Numbered from the stretch's first letter, positions 16,355 to 24,474 are shown. The stretch is 64,000 nucleotides of DNA from Alexandriicola marinus (GCF_004000435.1 NZ_RBVZ01000002.1:612501-676500), one strand, 5' to 3'. Translations and numbers: made by a program. Notes: generated from the sequence alone by a model not told the origin.

Positions 16355-16549
16355 TGTCTATCCTTCGGGTTCGAATGCGCTGTTCTGCATTCTCCCACTA
16401 GGCGGCGGCATGGATTGCTAGTCAATAACGCCCACCTTGCCATCGCCTTTCACGAGACTTTCCGCCGATCCGTCAAAGCCTTGCCCATACCTTGCCAAGT
16501 GATGCGCCAAACACTAGGCCAAGGGGATCATTCGGGAGGTTCGGACGGA

Positions 16550-17194
16550 ATGGGCGTCATCACTCTGGTCAGGCACGGGCAGGCAAATTCGGCAGCAACC
16601 GACGAGGCAGGCTATGATCGCCTGTCGGATCTGGGCCATCAGCAGGCCCGCTGGTTGGGAGAGTGGATGCGCGACCAGTCAGAGGAATTCGACCTTGTCC
16701 TTTCGGGAAGTCTTCGGCGGCACAAGGAAACCGCCGCCGGCATGGGATGGTCCGAGCCCGAGATCGATCCCCGGCTGAACGAACTGGATTACTTCAACCT
16801 CGGTCAAGCGCTTCAGGACGCGCATGGCATCCCCCCGGCATCCCCGGAGAATTTCGTCGATCATTTCATCGAGGTTCTTCATGCTTGGCAACGGGCTGAA
16901 ATCTGCGGCAACGAAACATTCGAGAGCTTTGAATCCCGGGTCAGTGGCATTCTTCAGGAGGCCGCCCAACCCGGGCGACAGGTCTTGTGCATCACCTCGG
17001 GCGGCGTGATTGCCATGATCCTGCGGCATCTTCTGGAACTCGACCTGACCCGGATGGCCCATGTCTCCCTGCCGATCCTGAACACCTCGATCCACCGAAT
17101 CCATGTCCGGCCGGTCGGGACGATTCTGGCTGGGTATAATGCCGTGCCCCACCTCGACCGCGCAGACCGGGCCCATGCCCACACGCATTATTAG
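16550..17194 (+). CDS. Histidine phosphatase family protein
   Basis: This 214-residue member of the phosphoglycerate-mutase-like histidine phosphatase superfamily has the catalytic RHG at residues 8-10 (MGVITLVRHGQAN). A second conserved block is LVLSGSLRRHKETA, with the acidic partner in NELDYFNLG, and the distal histidine region is VLCITSGGVIAMILRHLL. This last motif normally reads SHGG; here it is TSGG, so the second catalytic histidine is replaced and activity may be altered. The start at 16550 has GGGAGG upstream, and the long upstream reading is antisense to the caspase-like gene. The substrate is unknown. Confidence 0.85.
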   Translation: MGVITLVRHGQANSAATDEAGYDRLSDLGHQQARWLGEWMRDQSEEFDLVLSGSLRRHKETAAGMGWSEPEIDPRLNELDYFNLGQALQDAHGIPPASPENFVDHFIEVLHAWQRAEICGNETFESFESRVSGILQEAAQPGRQVLCITSGGVIAMILRHLLELDLTRMAHVSLPILNTSIHRIHVRPVGTILAGYNAVPHLDRADRAHAHTHY

Positions 17195-17231
17195 GCTGTC
17201 TGCCCACCGCGTGCGCAGCTAGGCTTGGTAG

Positions 17232-17396
17232 ATGGATGTTGTGACCCTGGTATATTACGCGGCAATTTGCGGCGCGCTGAGCGTGGCCGCCCCCTATATG
17301 GGTAATAGGCTCGTGAGACTTGCACTCGGTGTCTTGGTGGGCCTGATCGCGGCGGCTGTGCTGCCGATGGCGCGCGCCGCGATGGCCGGCTACTGA
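17232..17396 (+). CDS. Small two-helix membrane protein (54 residues)
   Basis: This short open frame codes for MDVVTLVYYAAICGALSVAA, a PYMGNRLVR loop, then ALGVLVGLIAAAVLPMA and a short tail ending AGY. Two hydrophobic stretches with a basic loop between them give a likely helical hairpin in the inner membrane. There is no strong ribosome-binding site. It sits 37 bases after the histidine phosphatase on the same strand and ends 3 bases before the convergent DUF3775 gene, so it fills the gap exactly. I do not recognise a family. Confidence 0.5.
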   Translation: MDVVTLVYYAAICGALSVAAPYMGNRLVRLALGVLVGLIAAAVLPMARAAMAGY

Positions 17397-17399
17397 CGG

Positions 17400-17717
17400 C
17401 TAGTAAAGCTCGTCTTCTTCGTTGCGTGCCGCGATTCCCAAGGCATCGAGACCATTTTCCAGGTGATCGGCCAGGTGCGGCGATCCCATGAGATAAGTCG
17501 CCGTGGGGGACGTGGCCTCTGCCGCGGCTGTTTCGACCGCCTCGTCCCAATCCTCGGCATCATATGTGCCCCGCCCGATCCACATCAGCGCGACCAGTTC
17601 GGCCTGCTGATCTGACGGAAGCCCTCCGACGAAGGCCTTGAATTCGGGCGTTGCCCGTTCAAGTTCACGGGCAAGAATGATGATTTCGGCAACGGTGTCT
17701 TTCGCGAGATTGAGCAT
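17400..17717 (-). CDS. DUF3775 domain protein
   Basis: This 105-residue cytoplasmic protein matches the pattern of the DUF3775 family: a start of the form LxLAKDTVAEIIILARE, a central ELVALMWIGRGTYDAEDWDEA, and an end TATYLMGSPHLADHLENGLDALG. The family is common in alphaproteobacteria and has no known function. The gene stands alone between convergent and same-strand neighbours. The ATG at 17717 is preceded by an AGGAGG-like site (plus-strand CCTCCTTCT). Confidence 0.82.
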   Translation of the reverse strand: MLNLAKDTVAEIIILARELERATPEFKAFVGGLPSDQQAELVALMWIGRGTYDAEDWDEAVETAAAEATSPTATYLMGSPHLADHLENGLDALGIAARNEEDELY

Positions 17718-17826
17718 GGCGCAATCCTCCTTCTGTCGGAGTCATGCGCCACACCGCGCGCAGTCGCATTGATCTGGCGCAAACGCGGATCAAGCAACGC
17801 GAAAGGAGCCACGTCGCGACCGACGA

Positions 17827-18582
17827 TCAGCGGCGGAAGAAGATCGCCTCGTAGACCGGTGTCGGCAGGAACCGCGAAAGCCGGAAAAGAAGGGAAAACG
17901 CGAACGGAAACGCCTTGTGGAAATGATCTGTGCACATGTGGTCGAACACTTCTTGTGCAGCCTTGTCAGGCGTCATCATGAAGGGTTTCGGATAGGGGTT
18001 GTCGTCCTGCATCCGGGTCTCGATATAGCCGGGATTGACCAACTGCACCCGGACATTCGTTCCCCTGAGATCCCCGTGCATCGATTCGGCAAGCGCCATG
18101 AGCCCCGCCTTCGACGCCGAATAGCCGATCGAACCCGGCAAACCACGAAAGCCAGACAGTGATCCCGTCAGGATGATATGCCCGTCATTGCGTTCGACCA
18201 TCGGCCTGATCACCTGCCCGATCACCCGGGCCGCACCGGTCAGGTTCACGTCCAGCATCTGTTCGGTCTTGTCGGCATCCCAGTCCTGCGTCTTGAACAA
18301 GGTCGCGAGGCCAGCAAGAAAGACCACTCCGTCGATTTCACCGATTTCCGCCGCAGCCGCCTCGACGGACGCGCGATCCGCCACGTCGACGGGAACGATT
18401 CTCGACGGGCCCGGCAGGTCGGCGGCAAGATCGGTCAGCCGGTCGGCAGTCCTTGCCGAAAGGATCACCTCGGCCCCTGCCCGGCTCATGATCTGGGCGA
18501 GGCTACGCCCCAGACCCTCACTTGCACCGACGAGCCAATACCGCTTTCCAAGCCAATCCGTCACACTCTTTCCTTTCGTCAA
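17827..18582 (-). CDS. Short-chain dehydrogenase/reductase, last gene of the RpoE-linked operon
   Basis: This 251-residue NAD(P)-dependent SDR has the cofactor loop GASEGLGRSL (residues 19-28), the NNAG-equivalent region VVFLAGLA, catalytic Ser in ILTGSLSG and the YSASK motif (Tyr and Lys of the active site). The sequence LVNPGYIETRM is the usual post-catalytic loop. It is the last of five minus-strand genes that start at the flavoprotein at 22459. The gene order SDR, DUF3833, MFS, DUF1365, flavoprotein next to rpoE-chrR corresponds to the RSP_1087-1091 cluster of Rhodobacter sphaeroides, which belongs to the singlet-oxygen regulon. The substrate is unknown; a lipid is suggested by context. 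Confidence 0.9.
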   Translation of the reverse strand: MTKGKSVTDWLGKRYWLVGASEGLGRSLAQIMSRAGAEVILSARTADRLTDLAADLPGPSRIVPVDVADRASVEAAAAEIGEIDGVVFLAGLATLFKTQDWDADKTEQMLDVNLTGAARVIGQVIRPMVERNDGHIILTGSLSGFRGLPGSIGYSASKAGLMALAESMHGDLRGTNVRVQLVNPGYIETRMQDDNPYPKPFMMTPDKAAQEVFDHMCTDHFHKAFPFAFSLLFRLSRFLPTPVYEAIFFRR

Positions 18583-18590
18583 TTCTGTCT

Positions 18591-19166
18591 TCAGGCCGCT
18601 TCGCGCGGCCGCATCGTCGCGACCAGTTCCGCAACCTTGATTCCGTATTTGCGGAACTGGCTCCGGTTCATGATCGACCCATTGGGCGTCAGATACATCC
18701 AGTCGGTCGTATCGAGAACATGGCCACCGGCCTCGTCCGACAGCTTGATGCGGTAGTTCAACTGCACCACCGATCCGTGCTGTTTGCCCGAACCGGTTCC
18801 GATCACATCGGGAGCCTCGGCCTTTATCGTGCCGTCATTGCCAAGCGTCAGTCGCCACTCGCGGCGCTGTTCATTCCCGCTGTCATAGCGAAAGTGTTCC
18901 TTCATGACGCCGACATTGCCCTGCCAGCTTGCCTCGAAATCGGCAACGAAACGGGATGAGACCCGCCCCAGCGGGCCAAAGATCACACCTTCGCAGACGA
19001 TCGGCCCATTCAGCTTTTGCCGAATGTCGAATTGTGGCCCATCGGCCGGGTAATCCTCGGGTTTCTGCGCCCAGAACGAAACATAGCGGGATTTCACGAC
19101 TGCGGTTGCAACGGCAAAGACAATCGCCAGGCACAGTGCGAGCAGGATCGAGAACGTAATCGACAT
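18591..19166 (-). CDS. DUF3833 family protein
   Basis: This 191-residue protein has an N-terminal hydrophobic segment (ITFSILLALCLAIVFAVATAVV) followed by a beta-rich domain: FDIRQKLNGPIVCEGVIFGP, FVADFEASWQGNVGVMKEHFRY and LDTTDWMYLTPNG. This is the DUF3833 pattern. The fold is lipocalin-like in predictions of related families (my inference), so it could handle a lipid at the inner-membrane face. It lies between the SDR (8-base gap) and the MFS gene (4-base gap) in the RpoE-linked operon. Confidence 0.85.
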   Translation of the reverse strand: MSITFSILLALCLAIVFAVATAVVKSRYVSFWAQKPEDYPADGPQFDIRQKLNGPIVCEGVIFGPLGRVSSRFVADFEASWQGNVGVMKEHFRYDSGNEQRREWRLTLGNDGTIKAEAPDVIGTGSGKQHGSVVQLNYRIKLSDEAGGHVLDTTDWMYLTPNGSIMNRSQFRKYGIKVAELVATMRPREAA

Positions 19167-19170
19167 GGTG

Positions 19171-20412
19171 TCAGTCCTCCAGTTTTATGGCGAGGAGCAT
19201 AGCGATCGCCGCCAGTTTCAGGGCCGACGGAACAAGTGCGTAGAGAACCGTCAACATCGTGAGGGCCGAAGCGGGAAGGTCTGTCTGCCCCGCCTCGAAC
19301 CCGGACCAATCGAGAAGCGGCAAAAGGATAACCGCCGCAAAGGCCAATGAGAATTTCGTAACCAGCGACCAAAGGCCAAAGCCCTGACCGCCATTCGGCG
19401 AAACCACCGCCATCCGCCGCGCAAACAGCGCCGGCAGAAGGGTCAGATCGGCACCGATCGTGGCACCCGATGCCACACAGATTACCGCGAAGGGCACCCA
19501 GTCGCCCGCACCCAGCGTGTAAGTGAAGCCGAAGGACACGATCGCAAGGACCATGGCGGACAGCAGAACGGGTTTGCTCCCGAACCGGCTGGCAAGCCAG
19601 CTCCACCCCGGGGCGGAGAGCGCCGCCGACAGGAAGAACAGCACCAGAAGCGGCCCTTCCAGACCGGGTGCCGCAAGCCGACTTTCAACGAAGAACAGGA
19701 ACAGGCTCGACGACACCGCAAGCGGGGTCGCGTTGATCAGCGCAAGGATCAAGAGACGCCGCGCCGGCCCATCGCCAAAGATCGTGCGGATCGGCACGGG
19801 ATCGGAGATCGCGCGGCTTGCCTGCCATTCCGGAGCCATCGCCAGCGCCGCGACAACCGCGACAACCGCAAAGCCGATGGCAAAGGTCGCAAAGGGGGCG
19901 ACGACCGCGCCGATCAGCAGCGTGGGCGCCACGGCTGCGATGCACACGCCCAGCAAGGCCCCGCTTTCGCGCCAGGCGGCAAGCCGGACATGACCGCCGC
20001 GGATATGCTCGGCCTTGCCGATCCCGGCGGCATAGAAGTTGATCGTCAGGAACGAAAACGAGGTGAAAAGCCCGGTGATCGTCAGACCGAACCACAAGAT
20101 GGGCGCGAACGGCGGCGTCACGGCAAAGAGGCCGATCATCGAAAGCGCGAGAATTGCGACGCCGAACGCAACGGCAAGGCCTCGGGCCGAATCAAGCCGT
20201 TCCGAAATCCAGCCCAGGATCGGATCCTGAACAAAATCGAACAGGCGCAGGAAGAACAGAAGAACGCCAAGGCCGGCCAGACTGACGCCGAAGGTCTCGG
20301 CATAGTAGTTCGGCGCATAGATATAGATCGGCAGGCCAGCCGCCGACAGGATGCCGCCAAAGAGCGACCAGGCATAAAGCCTGTCGCCACGGGATGCGGC
20401 AAGAATGGTCAC
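19171..20412 (-). CDS. MFS transporter (GPH sugar/cation-symporter type) of the RpoE-linked operon
   Basis: This 413-residue, 12-helix transporter carries RLFDFVQDPILGWISERLD near residue 60, the typical D-x2-DP-x2-G-x2-D/S motif of the glycoside-pentoside-hexuronide branch of the MFS. The start is taken as GTG at 20412, where the codon overlaps the stop of the DUF1365 gene (GTGA). A longer frame starts inside that gene and adds a proline/arginine stretch before the first helix. Translational coupling with DUF1365 is likely. The substrate is unknown; in an operon of membrane-lipid genes a lipid or lipid precursor is possible. Confidence 0.87.
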   Translation of the reverse strand: MTILAASRGDRLYAWSLFGGILSAAGLPIYIYAPNYYAETFGVSLAGLGVLLFFLRLFDFVQDPILGWISERLDSARGLAVAFGVAILALSMIGLFAVTPPFAPILWFGLTITGLFTSFSFLTINFYAAGIGKAEHIRGGHVRLAAWRESGALLGVCIAAVAPTLLIGAVVAPFATFAIGFAVVAVVAALAMAPEWQASRAISDPVPIRTIFGDGPARRLLILALINATPLAVSSSLFLFFVESRLAAPGLEGPLLVLFFLSAALSAPGWSWLASRFGSKPVLLSAMVLAIVSFGFTYTLGAGDWVPFAVICVASGATIGADLTLLPALFARRMAVVSPNGGQGFGLWSLVTKFSLAFAAVILLPLLDWSGFEAGQTDLPASALTMLTVLYALVPSALKLAAIAMLLAIKLED

Positions 20413-21164
20413 CTGCTGACCTCTGCATTCGGGGGCTCTGGGCGACGGCGGAATATCGCGCCCTTCCACCACAGCTTGAGCGCCTGCCAGTGGATCAGCG
20501 CCAACACCCGGCGGGACCCGAACGGACGTCGCAGACCGGCCCTGAGCATCGACACCGTCGTCAAGGGCTTGCGGTTGCCCACAAGCGTCGCGATCAGGCC
20601 GCCGTTTCCTTGGGTGTAATCGATGTGGATGTTGATCCGAGACGGCTCGATCCCGAAGCGAAACGTATATCCGCCCTCGATCGGCTGAAAGGGCGAGACG
20701 TAGAAGATCTTCGTCGCGCGCAGCGTTTCGTTTGCGGTGATCTCGCGCCCATCGTCATGACGGCAGATATACGAATGCCGATCACCGTAGGTATTGGTGA
20801 CCTCGGCGATCACGGTGCGAAGAACGCCCGCGTCGTCCCGGCAGAGCCAGAAACTGACCGGGTTGAACACGTGCCCCATGACACGGGGTTGGGCCAGCAA
20901 CTCTATCCTTGCCGGCTGCTCGATCTGGTGGGCCTCAAGCACGTCGCGGACCCAGAGCGGGCCCCTGCCCTCGCCGGGCGGCCCTCCGTGATCGGTATCC
21001 CAAAGCGACATGAAGCCTGCGCTGTCACGGCCGAACATTGCGGGTGTTGAGACCGCGGCTTCGGCGTCCAGCAGGACATAATCTATCGAGTAGCGAAAGG
21101 CGTTCTTCGTGCCTCCGCGGCGACCATGATAGGTCTCGCCGGCGATATGTTCGATCTGGTTCAC
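20409..21164 (-). CDS. DUF1365 domain protein
   Basis: This 251-residue member of the DUF1365 family is recognised by the start HGRRGGTKNAFRYSIDYVLLD, the central QPRVMGHVFNPVSFWLC and VTNTYGDRHSYI, and FYVSPFQPIEGGYTFRF. The family is consistently found next to FAD-dependent amine-oxidase-like proteins and cyclopropane-fatty-acid-synthase-like methyltransferases, which points to phospholipid acyl-chain modification. The enzymatic role is not established. Its start overlaps the end of the flavoprotein gene by four bases, and its stop overlaps the MFS start, so three genes are translationally coupled. Confidence 0.9.
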   Translation of the reverse strand: MNQIEHIAGETYHGRRGGTKNAFRYSIDYVLLDAEAAVSTPAMFGRDSAGFMSLWDTDHGGPPGEGRGPLWVRDVLEAHQIEQPARIELLAQPRVMGHVFNPVSFWLCRDDAGVLRTVIAEVTNTYGDRHSYICRHDDGREITANETLRATKIFYVSPFQPIEGGYTFRFGIEPSRINIHIDYTQGNGGLIATLVGNRKPLTTVSMLRAGLRRPFGSRRVLALIHWQALKLWWKGAIFRRRPEPPNAEVSR

Positions 21165-22459
21165 TCGGCGGCAACAGCCAGTGCTGGCTGCCCTCCGATC
21201 CCCGCGACCACGTCGACGGCGCTTGCGATGCCATCCTCATGGAAGCCGTTCTTCATCCAGGCGCCACAGAACCACGTCCGGTTCGTTCCGTTGAGGGAAG
21301 CGACCTGACGCTGTGCCTGCAGGGCGGCGGCATCGAATACGGGATGCTGGAAGGTGGCCTGATCCCAGATCAGATCCTCACGGATCGGGCGCGTCGAATT
21401 CAGCGTCACGATCAGGTCATCGCCCTTGAGCCATGGCTGAAGCGAGTTCATCCAATAGCTCAGATCGATCCGGTCTTCCGATTTCTGGGCCCCCTCGGCA
21501 TAGCACCACGACGACCAGACCTTGCGCGCCTTGGGCATGACCGAAGGATCGGAATGGAGCACCATGTCGTTGGGCTGAAACCTGATCGCTCCAAGTGCCT
21601 GGGCTTCATGTTCGCTCGGGTCTGAAAGGAGCTTGAGCGATATGTCCGAATGCGTCGCAAAGACGACCTCGTCAAAGCGCTCCCATTCGTCGCCCTCGGC
21701 CCGGATCTCGACGCCATCGCCTGTCCGGCGAACGCCGTTCACGGCGCAACCAAGTCGGATCTTCACGCCCTTCTGGGTCATGGCCAGACCAAGGCGGCTG
21801 ACATATTGGACAGACCCGCCATCGACCGTGAACCATTGGTGCTGACCTTTGGAGTCCATAAGTCCATGGTTCTGGAAGAAACTGACCAGCGCATAGGCCG
21901 GAAAATCGAGGATCTTCTGCGTCGGCGTCGACCAGATCGCGCCCGAGAACGGCAAAAGGTAATGATCGCGGAAATAGGAGCCGAGCCTCAGCCTCTCGAT
22001 CAGTTCGCCAATTGTCAGGGTGGGATCGGATGCGTGATCAGCCGCCCGCGCGTTGAACCGCAGGATATCGCGGCACATGCGCAGGAACTTGGGGTTGGCG
22101 AGGTTACGACGCTGGGCAAACAGCTTATCGAAGTTGGCTAGCGCATATTCGAGTTTACCACCTGCAAACGACGCACCAAAGCTCATGTTCGATTTCACCA
22201 CCGGCACATCAAGATCAGAGAAGAGCGCGGTGAGGTGCGGATAGTTCACGTAGTTGAAGACGATGAAGCCCGTATCGACGGGCTGATCGGCGTGAGGCCC
22301 GCCCATCTTTGTTCTGGCATGGCCACCAAGCCGGCGCTCTGATTCGATCAGAGTCACCTCGTGCGTTTCAGAGAGTTTGTAAGCTGCGGACATGCCCGCG
22401 ATCCCGGCGCCGATGACGGCAATTTTCTTCGGCGCGACAGCGCGGCTAATCATGTTCAT
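21161..22459 (-). CDS. FAD-dependent oxidoreductase, first gene of the RpoE-linked operon
   Basis: This 432-residue flavoprotein of the amine-oxidase/phytoene-desaturase-like class has a Rossmann FAD motif near the N-terminus (IAVIGAGIAGMSAAYKL, then TLIESERRLGGHART). DTGFIVFNYVNYPHLTALF and the C-terminal WFCGAWMKNGFHEDGIASA complete the family pattern. Such proteins sit with DUF1365 genes and act on fatty acyl chains; the furan-fatty-acid desaturase UfaD of Rhodobacter sphaeroides is, as I recall, of this kind, so a lipid desaturase role is plausible but unproven. The start at 22459 (MNMISRA) lies about 30 bases after a sigmaE-like promoter; the longer frame would overlap that promoter. Confidence 0.88.
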   Translation of the reverse strand: MNMISRAVAPKKIAVIGAGIAGMSAAYKLSETHEVTLIESERRLGGHARTKMGGPHADQPVDTGFIVFNYVNYPHLTALFSDLDVPVVKSNMSFGASFAGGKLEYALANFDKLFAQRRNLANPKFLRMCRDILRFNARAADHASDPTLTIGELIERLRLGSYFRDHYLLPFSGAIWSTPTQKILDFPAYALVSFFQNHGLMDSKGQHQWFTVDGGSVQYVSRLGLAMTQKGVKIRLGCAVNGVRRTGDGVEIRAEGDEWERFDEVVFATHSDISLKLLSDPSEHEAQALGAIRFQPNDMVLHSDPSVMPKARKVWSSWCYAEGAQKSEDRIDLSYWMNSLQPWLKGDDLIVTLNSTRPIREDLIWDQATFQHPVFDAAALQAQRQVASLNGTNRTWFCGAWMKNGFHEDGIASAVDVVAGIGGQPALAVAAE

Positions 22460-22496
22460 GGAAAGGTCGTTCTCCGTACCCAGCAAGTCATTGTTA

Positions 22497-22526
22497 TATC
22501 TACGGGCCTGAACCCAAAGCGGATGA
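22497..22526 (-). promoter_or_regulatory. SigmaE (RpoE)-type promoter for the flavoprotein operon
   Basis: On the minus strand TCATCC (22526-22521), 18 bases, then TAGATA (22502-22497). This mirrors the rpoE promoter on the other strand (same 18-base spacer, and both spacers end CCCG before TA). It differs from the R. sphaeroides RpoE -35 TGATCC by one base. Confidence 0.55.
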
Positions 22527-22549
22527 CAAAAGATTCTTTTGTCGTGAAG

Positions 22550-22579
22550 TGATCCATCGTTCGGATGCCCCCGTAATAG
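22550..22579 (+). promoter_or_regulatory. SigmaE (RpoE) autoregulatory promoter of rpoE-chrR
   Basis: TGATCC (22550-22555), 18 bases, then TAATAG (22574-22579). TGATCC is the known -35 of Rhodobacter RpoE promoters. Transcription would start near 22586, which supports the ATG at 22698 as the rpoE start and rules out the ATG at 22584. Confidence 0.7.
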
Positions 22580-22697
22580 AAGTATGTTTTCAGAGACCGA
22601 GACCTTTTCTAAGGCCCGCTCAGGCTTTACTCCATTGGGAGGGGCTACCTCCATCAGGGGAAAAGTGGCCGCCGGCGAAAGGGTTTCCCGGACAGAG

Positions 22698-23240
22698 ATG
22701 GAAACAGCGAAACGTTTGGAATGGAACGCCGAGATCACGGCGGTGCGCGAGGATCGCGATCAGGAGGCATTTGCCCGCCTGTTTTCGCATTTCGCCCCCC
22801 GGGTAAAGGCTTTCCTGATGAAATCAGGTTCTTCGCCCGAGTTTGCGGAGGAATGCACACAGGAGGTCATGGCGACGATCTGGCGCAAGGCGCACATGTT
22901 CGACGGCTCCAAGGCGAGTGTCTCGACGTGGATTTTTACGATCGCGCGGAATCGCAAGATCGACATGATCCGCAAGCAGCGCCGCCCCGAGCCCGAAGAC
23001 CTGCCCTGGGGCCCCGAAGAAGAGCCTTCGCAGACCGACGCTTTGATCATCGAGGAAGAGACGGAAAGGCTGGGCAAGGCCATCGCGGAATTGCCCGAAA
23101 AACAACGGAAGCTGATCGAACGGGCCTATTTCGGCGAGCTGAGTCACAGTGAAATCGCCGAAGAGACGGGCCTTCCGCTTGGAACGATCAAATCGAGGAT
23201 AAGGTTGGCGCTTGAACGGCTGCGCCATTCAATGAGTTGA
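22698..23240 (+). CDS. rpoE: RpoE, group IV (ECF11) sigma factor of the singlet-oxygen response
   Basis: This 180-residue ECF sigma factor has region 2 (FARLFSHFAPRVKAFLMKSG, the helix-turn core CTQEVMATIWRKAHMFD and TWIFTIARNRKIDMIRKQRR) and region 4 (ELPEKQRKLIERAYFGELSHSEIAEETGLPLGTIKSRIRLALERLR). It is nearly line for line the Rhodobacter sphaeroides RpoE, including the LPWGPEEEP linker. It directs transcription when the anti-sigma ChrR is inactivated by singlet oxygen or organic peroxides. The start at 22698 is chosen from homologue length and from the promoter at 22550. chrR follows after 10 bases. Confidence 0.96.
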   Translation: METAKRLEWNAEITAVREDRDQEAFARLFSHFAPRVKAFLMKSGSSPEFAEECTQEVMATIWRKAHMFDGSKASVSTWIFTIARNRKIDMIRKQRRPEPEDLPWGPEEEPSQTDALIIEEETERLGKAIAELPEKQRKLIERAYFGELSHSEIAEETGLPLGTIKSRIRLALERLRHSMS

Positions 23241-23250
23241 AGATACGCAC

Positions 23251-23901
23251 ATGAAAGATATCAATCATCATCTGACCGACGCGCTGTTGATGGCGTATTC
23301 CGCGGGGACGCTTCCCGAAGCGTTCGACGTGGTCGTCGCCACGCATGTGTCGCTTTGCGACGAGTGCCGCGCCCGAATGCACGAGTTCGATGCAGTCGGC
23401 GGGTCCATGATGGAAGACGTGGGCACCGCAGAGCTGAATGACGACAGCTTTGAAGCGACGATGGCCCTGATCACCAGTTCCGACTGGGCCGAGGAACCCC
23501 GTCCGATCCGATCGACGAAGGGGATCTTCCCTGCGCCGCTTCAGGACTATGTCGGCGATGATATCGACGCGGTGAACTGGCGCAAGATCGGCGGCGGTGT
23601 GCAGCAGGCCATACTCAAGACCACGGGTGACGCGACGGTTCGTCTCCTGCGCATCCCGGGCGGTGTAGCGGTTCCGGATCACGGCCACCGCGGAACGGAA
23701 CTGACGCTTGTTCTTCAGGGTGCCTTCCGGGACGAGACTGATCGGTTTGGCCCCGGCGACATCGAGGTTGCCAACGAAGATCTGGAACACAAGCCCGTTG
23801 CCGAGGACGGGGTGGATTGCATCTGCCTTGCCGCGACAGACGCACCGCTGAGGTTCAACGCGATGATCCCGCGCCTGACGCAAGGTCTGTTCCGCATCTG
23901 A
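23251..23901 (+). CDS. chrR: ChrR, zinc-binding anti-sigma factor of RpoE
   Basis: ChrR (216 residues) holds RpoE inactive in the cytoplasm. The N-terminal zinc anti-sigma domain has H6, H32, C36 and C39 (THVSLCDEC). The C-terminal cupin domain shows the metal-binding VPDHGHRGTE with downstream H in EDLEHKPV; this domain is needed for the response to singlet oxygen in R. sphaeroides. It is co-transcribed with rpoE (10-base gap) under the sigmaE promoter, giving positive autoregulation checked by the anti-sigma. A terminator follows at 23927. Confidence 0.96.
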   Translation: MKDINHHLTDALLMAYSAGTLPEAFDVVVATHVSLCDECRARMHEFDAVGGSMMEDVGTAELNDDSFEATMALITSSDWAEEPRPIRSTKGIFPAPLQDYVGDDIDAVNWRKIGGGVQQAILKTTGDATVRLLRIPGGVAVPDHGHRGTELTLVLQGAFRDETDRFGPGDIEVANEDLEHKPVAEDGVDCICLAATDAPLRFNAMIPRLTQGLFRI

Positions 23902-23926
23902 CGCGAAGCACGACTTCGGAAACGAC

Positions 23927-23953
23927 AAAGCCCCGCATAATGCGGGGCTTTTT
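23927..23953 (+). terminator. Bidirectional terminator after chrR
   Basis: The stem AAAGCCCCGCA (23927-23937) and TGCGGGGCTTT (23941-23951) has a TAA loop and a tail of TTTTT starting within the stem. It serves chrR on the plus strand and probably the convergent lipoprotein gene on the minus strand. Confidence 0.92.
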
Positions 23954-23970
23954 GCGTTTTGGAGCCGCGA

Positions 23971-24408
23971 CTAGAAGGGGCCGGTCAGCGAATCCCATGC
24001 AAGGGGCACCGTTTCACCGCTCGACCGGACAAGCGCCCCATCACCACCCGGCGACAGCCAGAATGTCCGGTTATACAGACCCGAGACAATCACGTAATCC
24101 GGGGTCGATTCCACCCTGCCGCGAGGCCCATGCGCAGACCCCCCACAAACAGTCTCGCCACAACGAACGAGAGTGTAGGTGTGGATCTCGCCATGTTCGG
24201 CCGAGACAATCGACATCTCACCGAACTCGAACGGCATCTCCGAATAGGTCGACGCGAAGCTGCGATAGGCCGCGGTGTCGATCGCTTCGAAGGTATAGTT
24301 GGTGTTCAACTCGTTCTCGAGCTGCTCGACACTGAAGCCTTCGGTAAAGACATCACACCCCGAGAGCAACATCGCCGCGGCAGCAGCAGCCAGAATACCC
24401 GAACGCAT
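23971..24408 (-). CDS. Putative lipoprotein of unknown function
   Basis: This 145-residue protein has a lipoprotein signal: MRSGILAAAAAAMLLSGCDV with the lipobox LLSGC and a cysteine at residue 18. After it come about 125 residues, mostly polar, with two further cysteines (VRCGETVCGGSA) that could form a disulfide. I recognise no domain. It ends near the chrR terminator and does not share an operon with a neighbour. An Asp follows the lipid cysteine, which in enterobacteria would favour inner-membrane retention; whether that rule holds here is unknown. Confidence 0.75.
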   Translation of the reverse strand: MRSGILAAAAAAMLLSGCDVFTEGFSVEQLENELNTNYTFEAIDTAAYRSFASTYSEMPFEFGEMSIVSAEHGEIHTYTLVRCGETVCGGSAHGPRGRVESTPDYVIVSGLYNRTFWLSPGGDGALVRSSGETVPLAWDSLTGPF

Positions 24409-24474
24409 TTCCTGTTCCTCTCATCAAATCCTAGCGCAAGTTATCCGCGCCGGGGGGGATCATGCAACGCCCCT

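Noticed and set aside
15209-16549. Long upstream extension of the histidine phosphatase frame
   Set aside because: It lies on the opposite strand of the caspase-like gene; the phosphatase motif begins at 16550 with its own ribosome-binding site.
22584-22697. N-terminal extension of RpoE from the ATG at 22584
   Set aside because: The sigmaE promoter at 22550-22579 would start transcription at or after this codon, and homologues begin near 22698.
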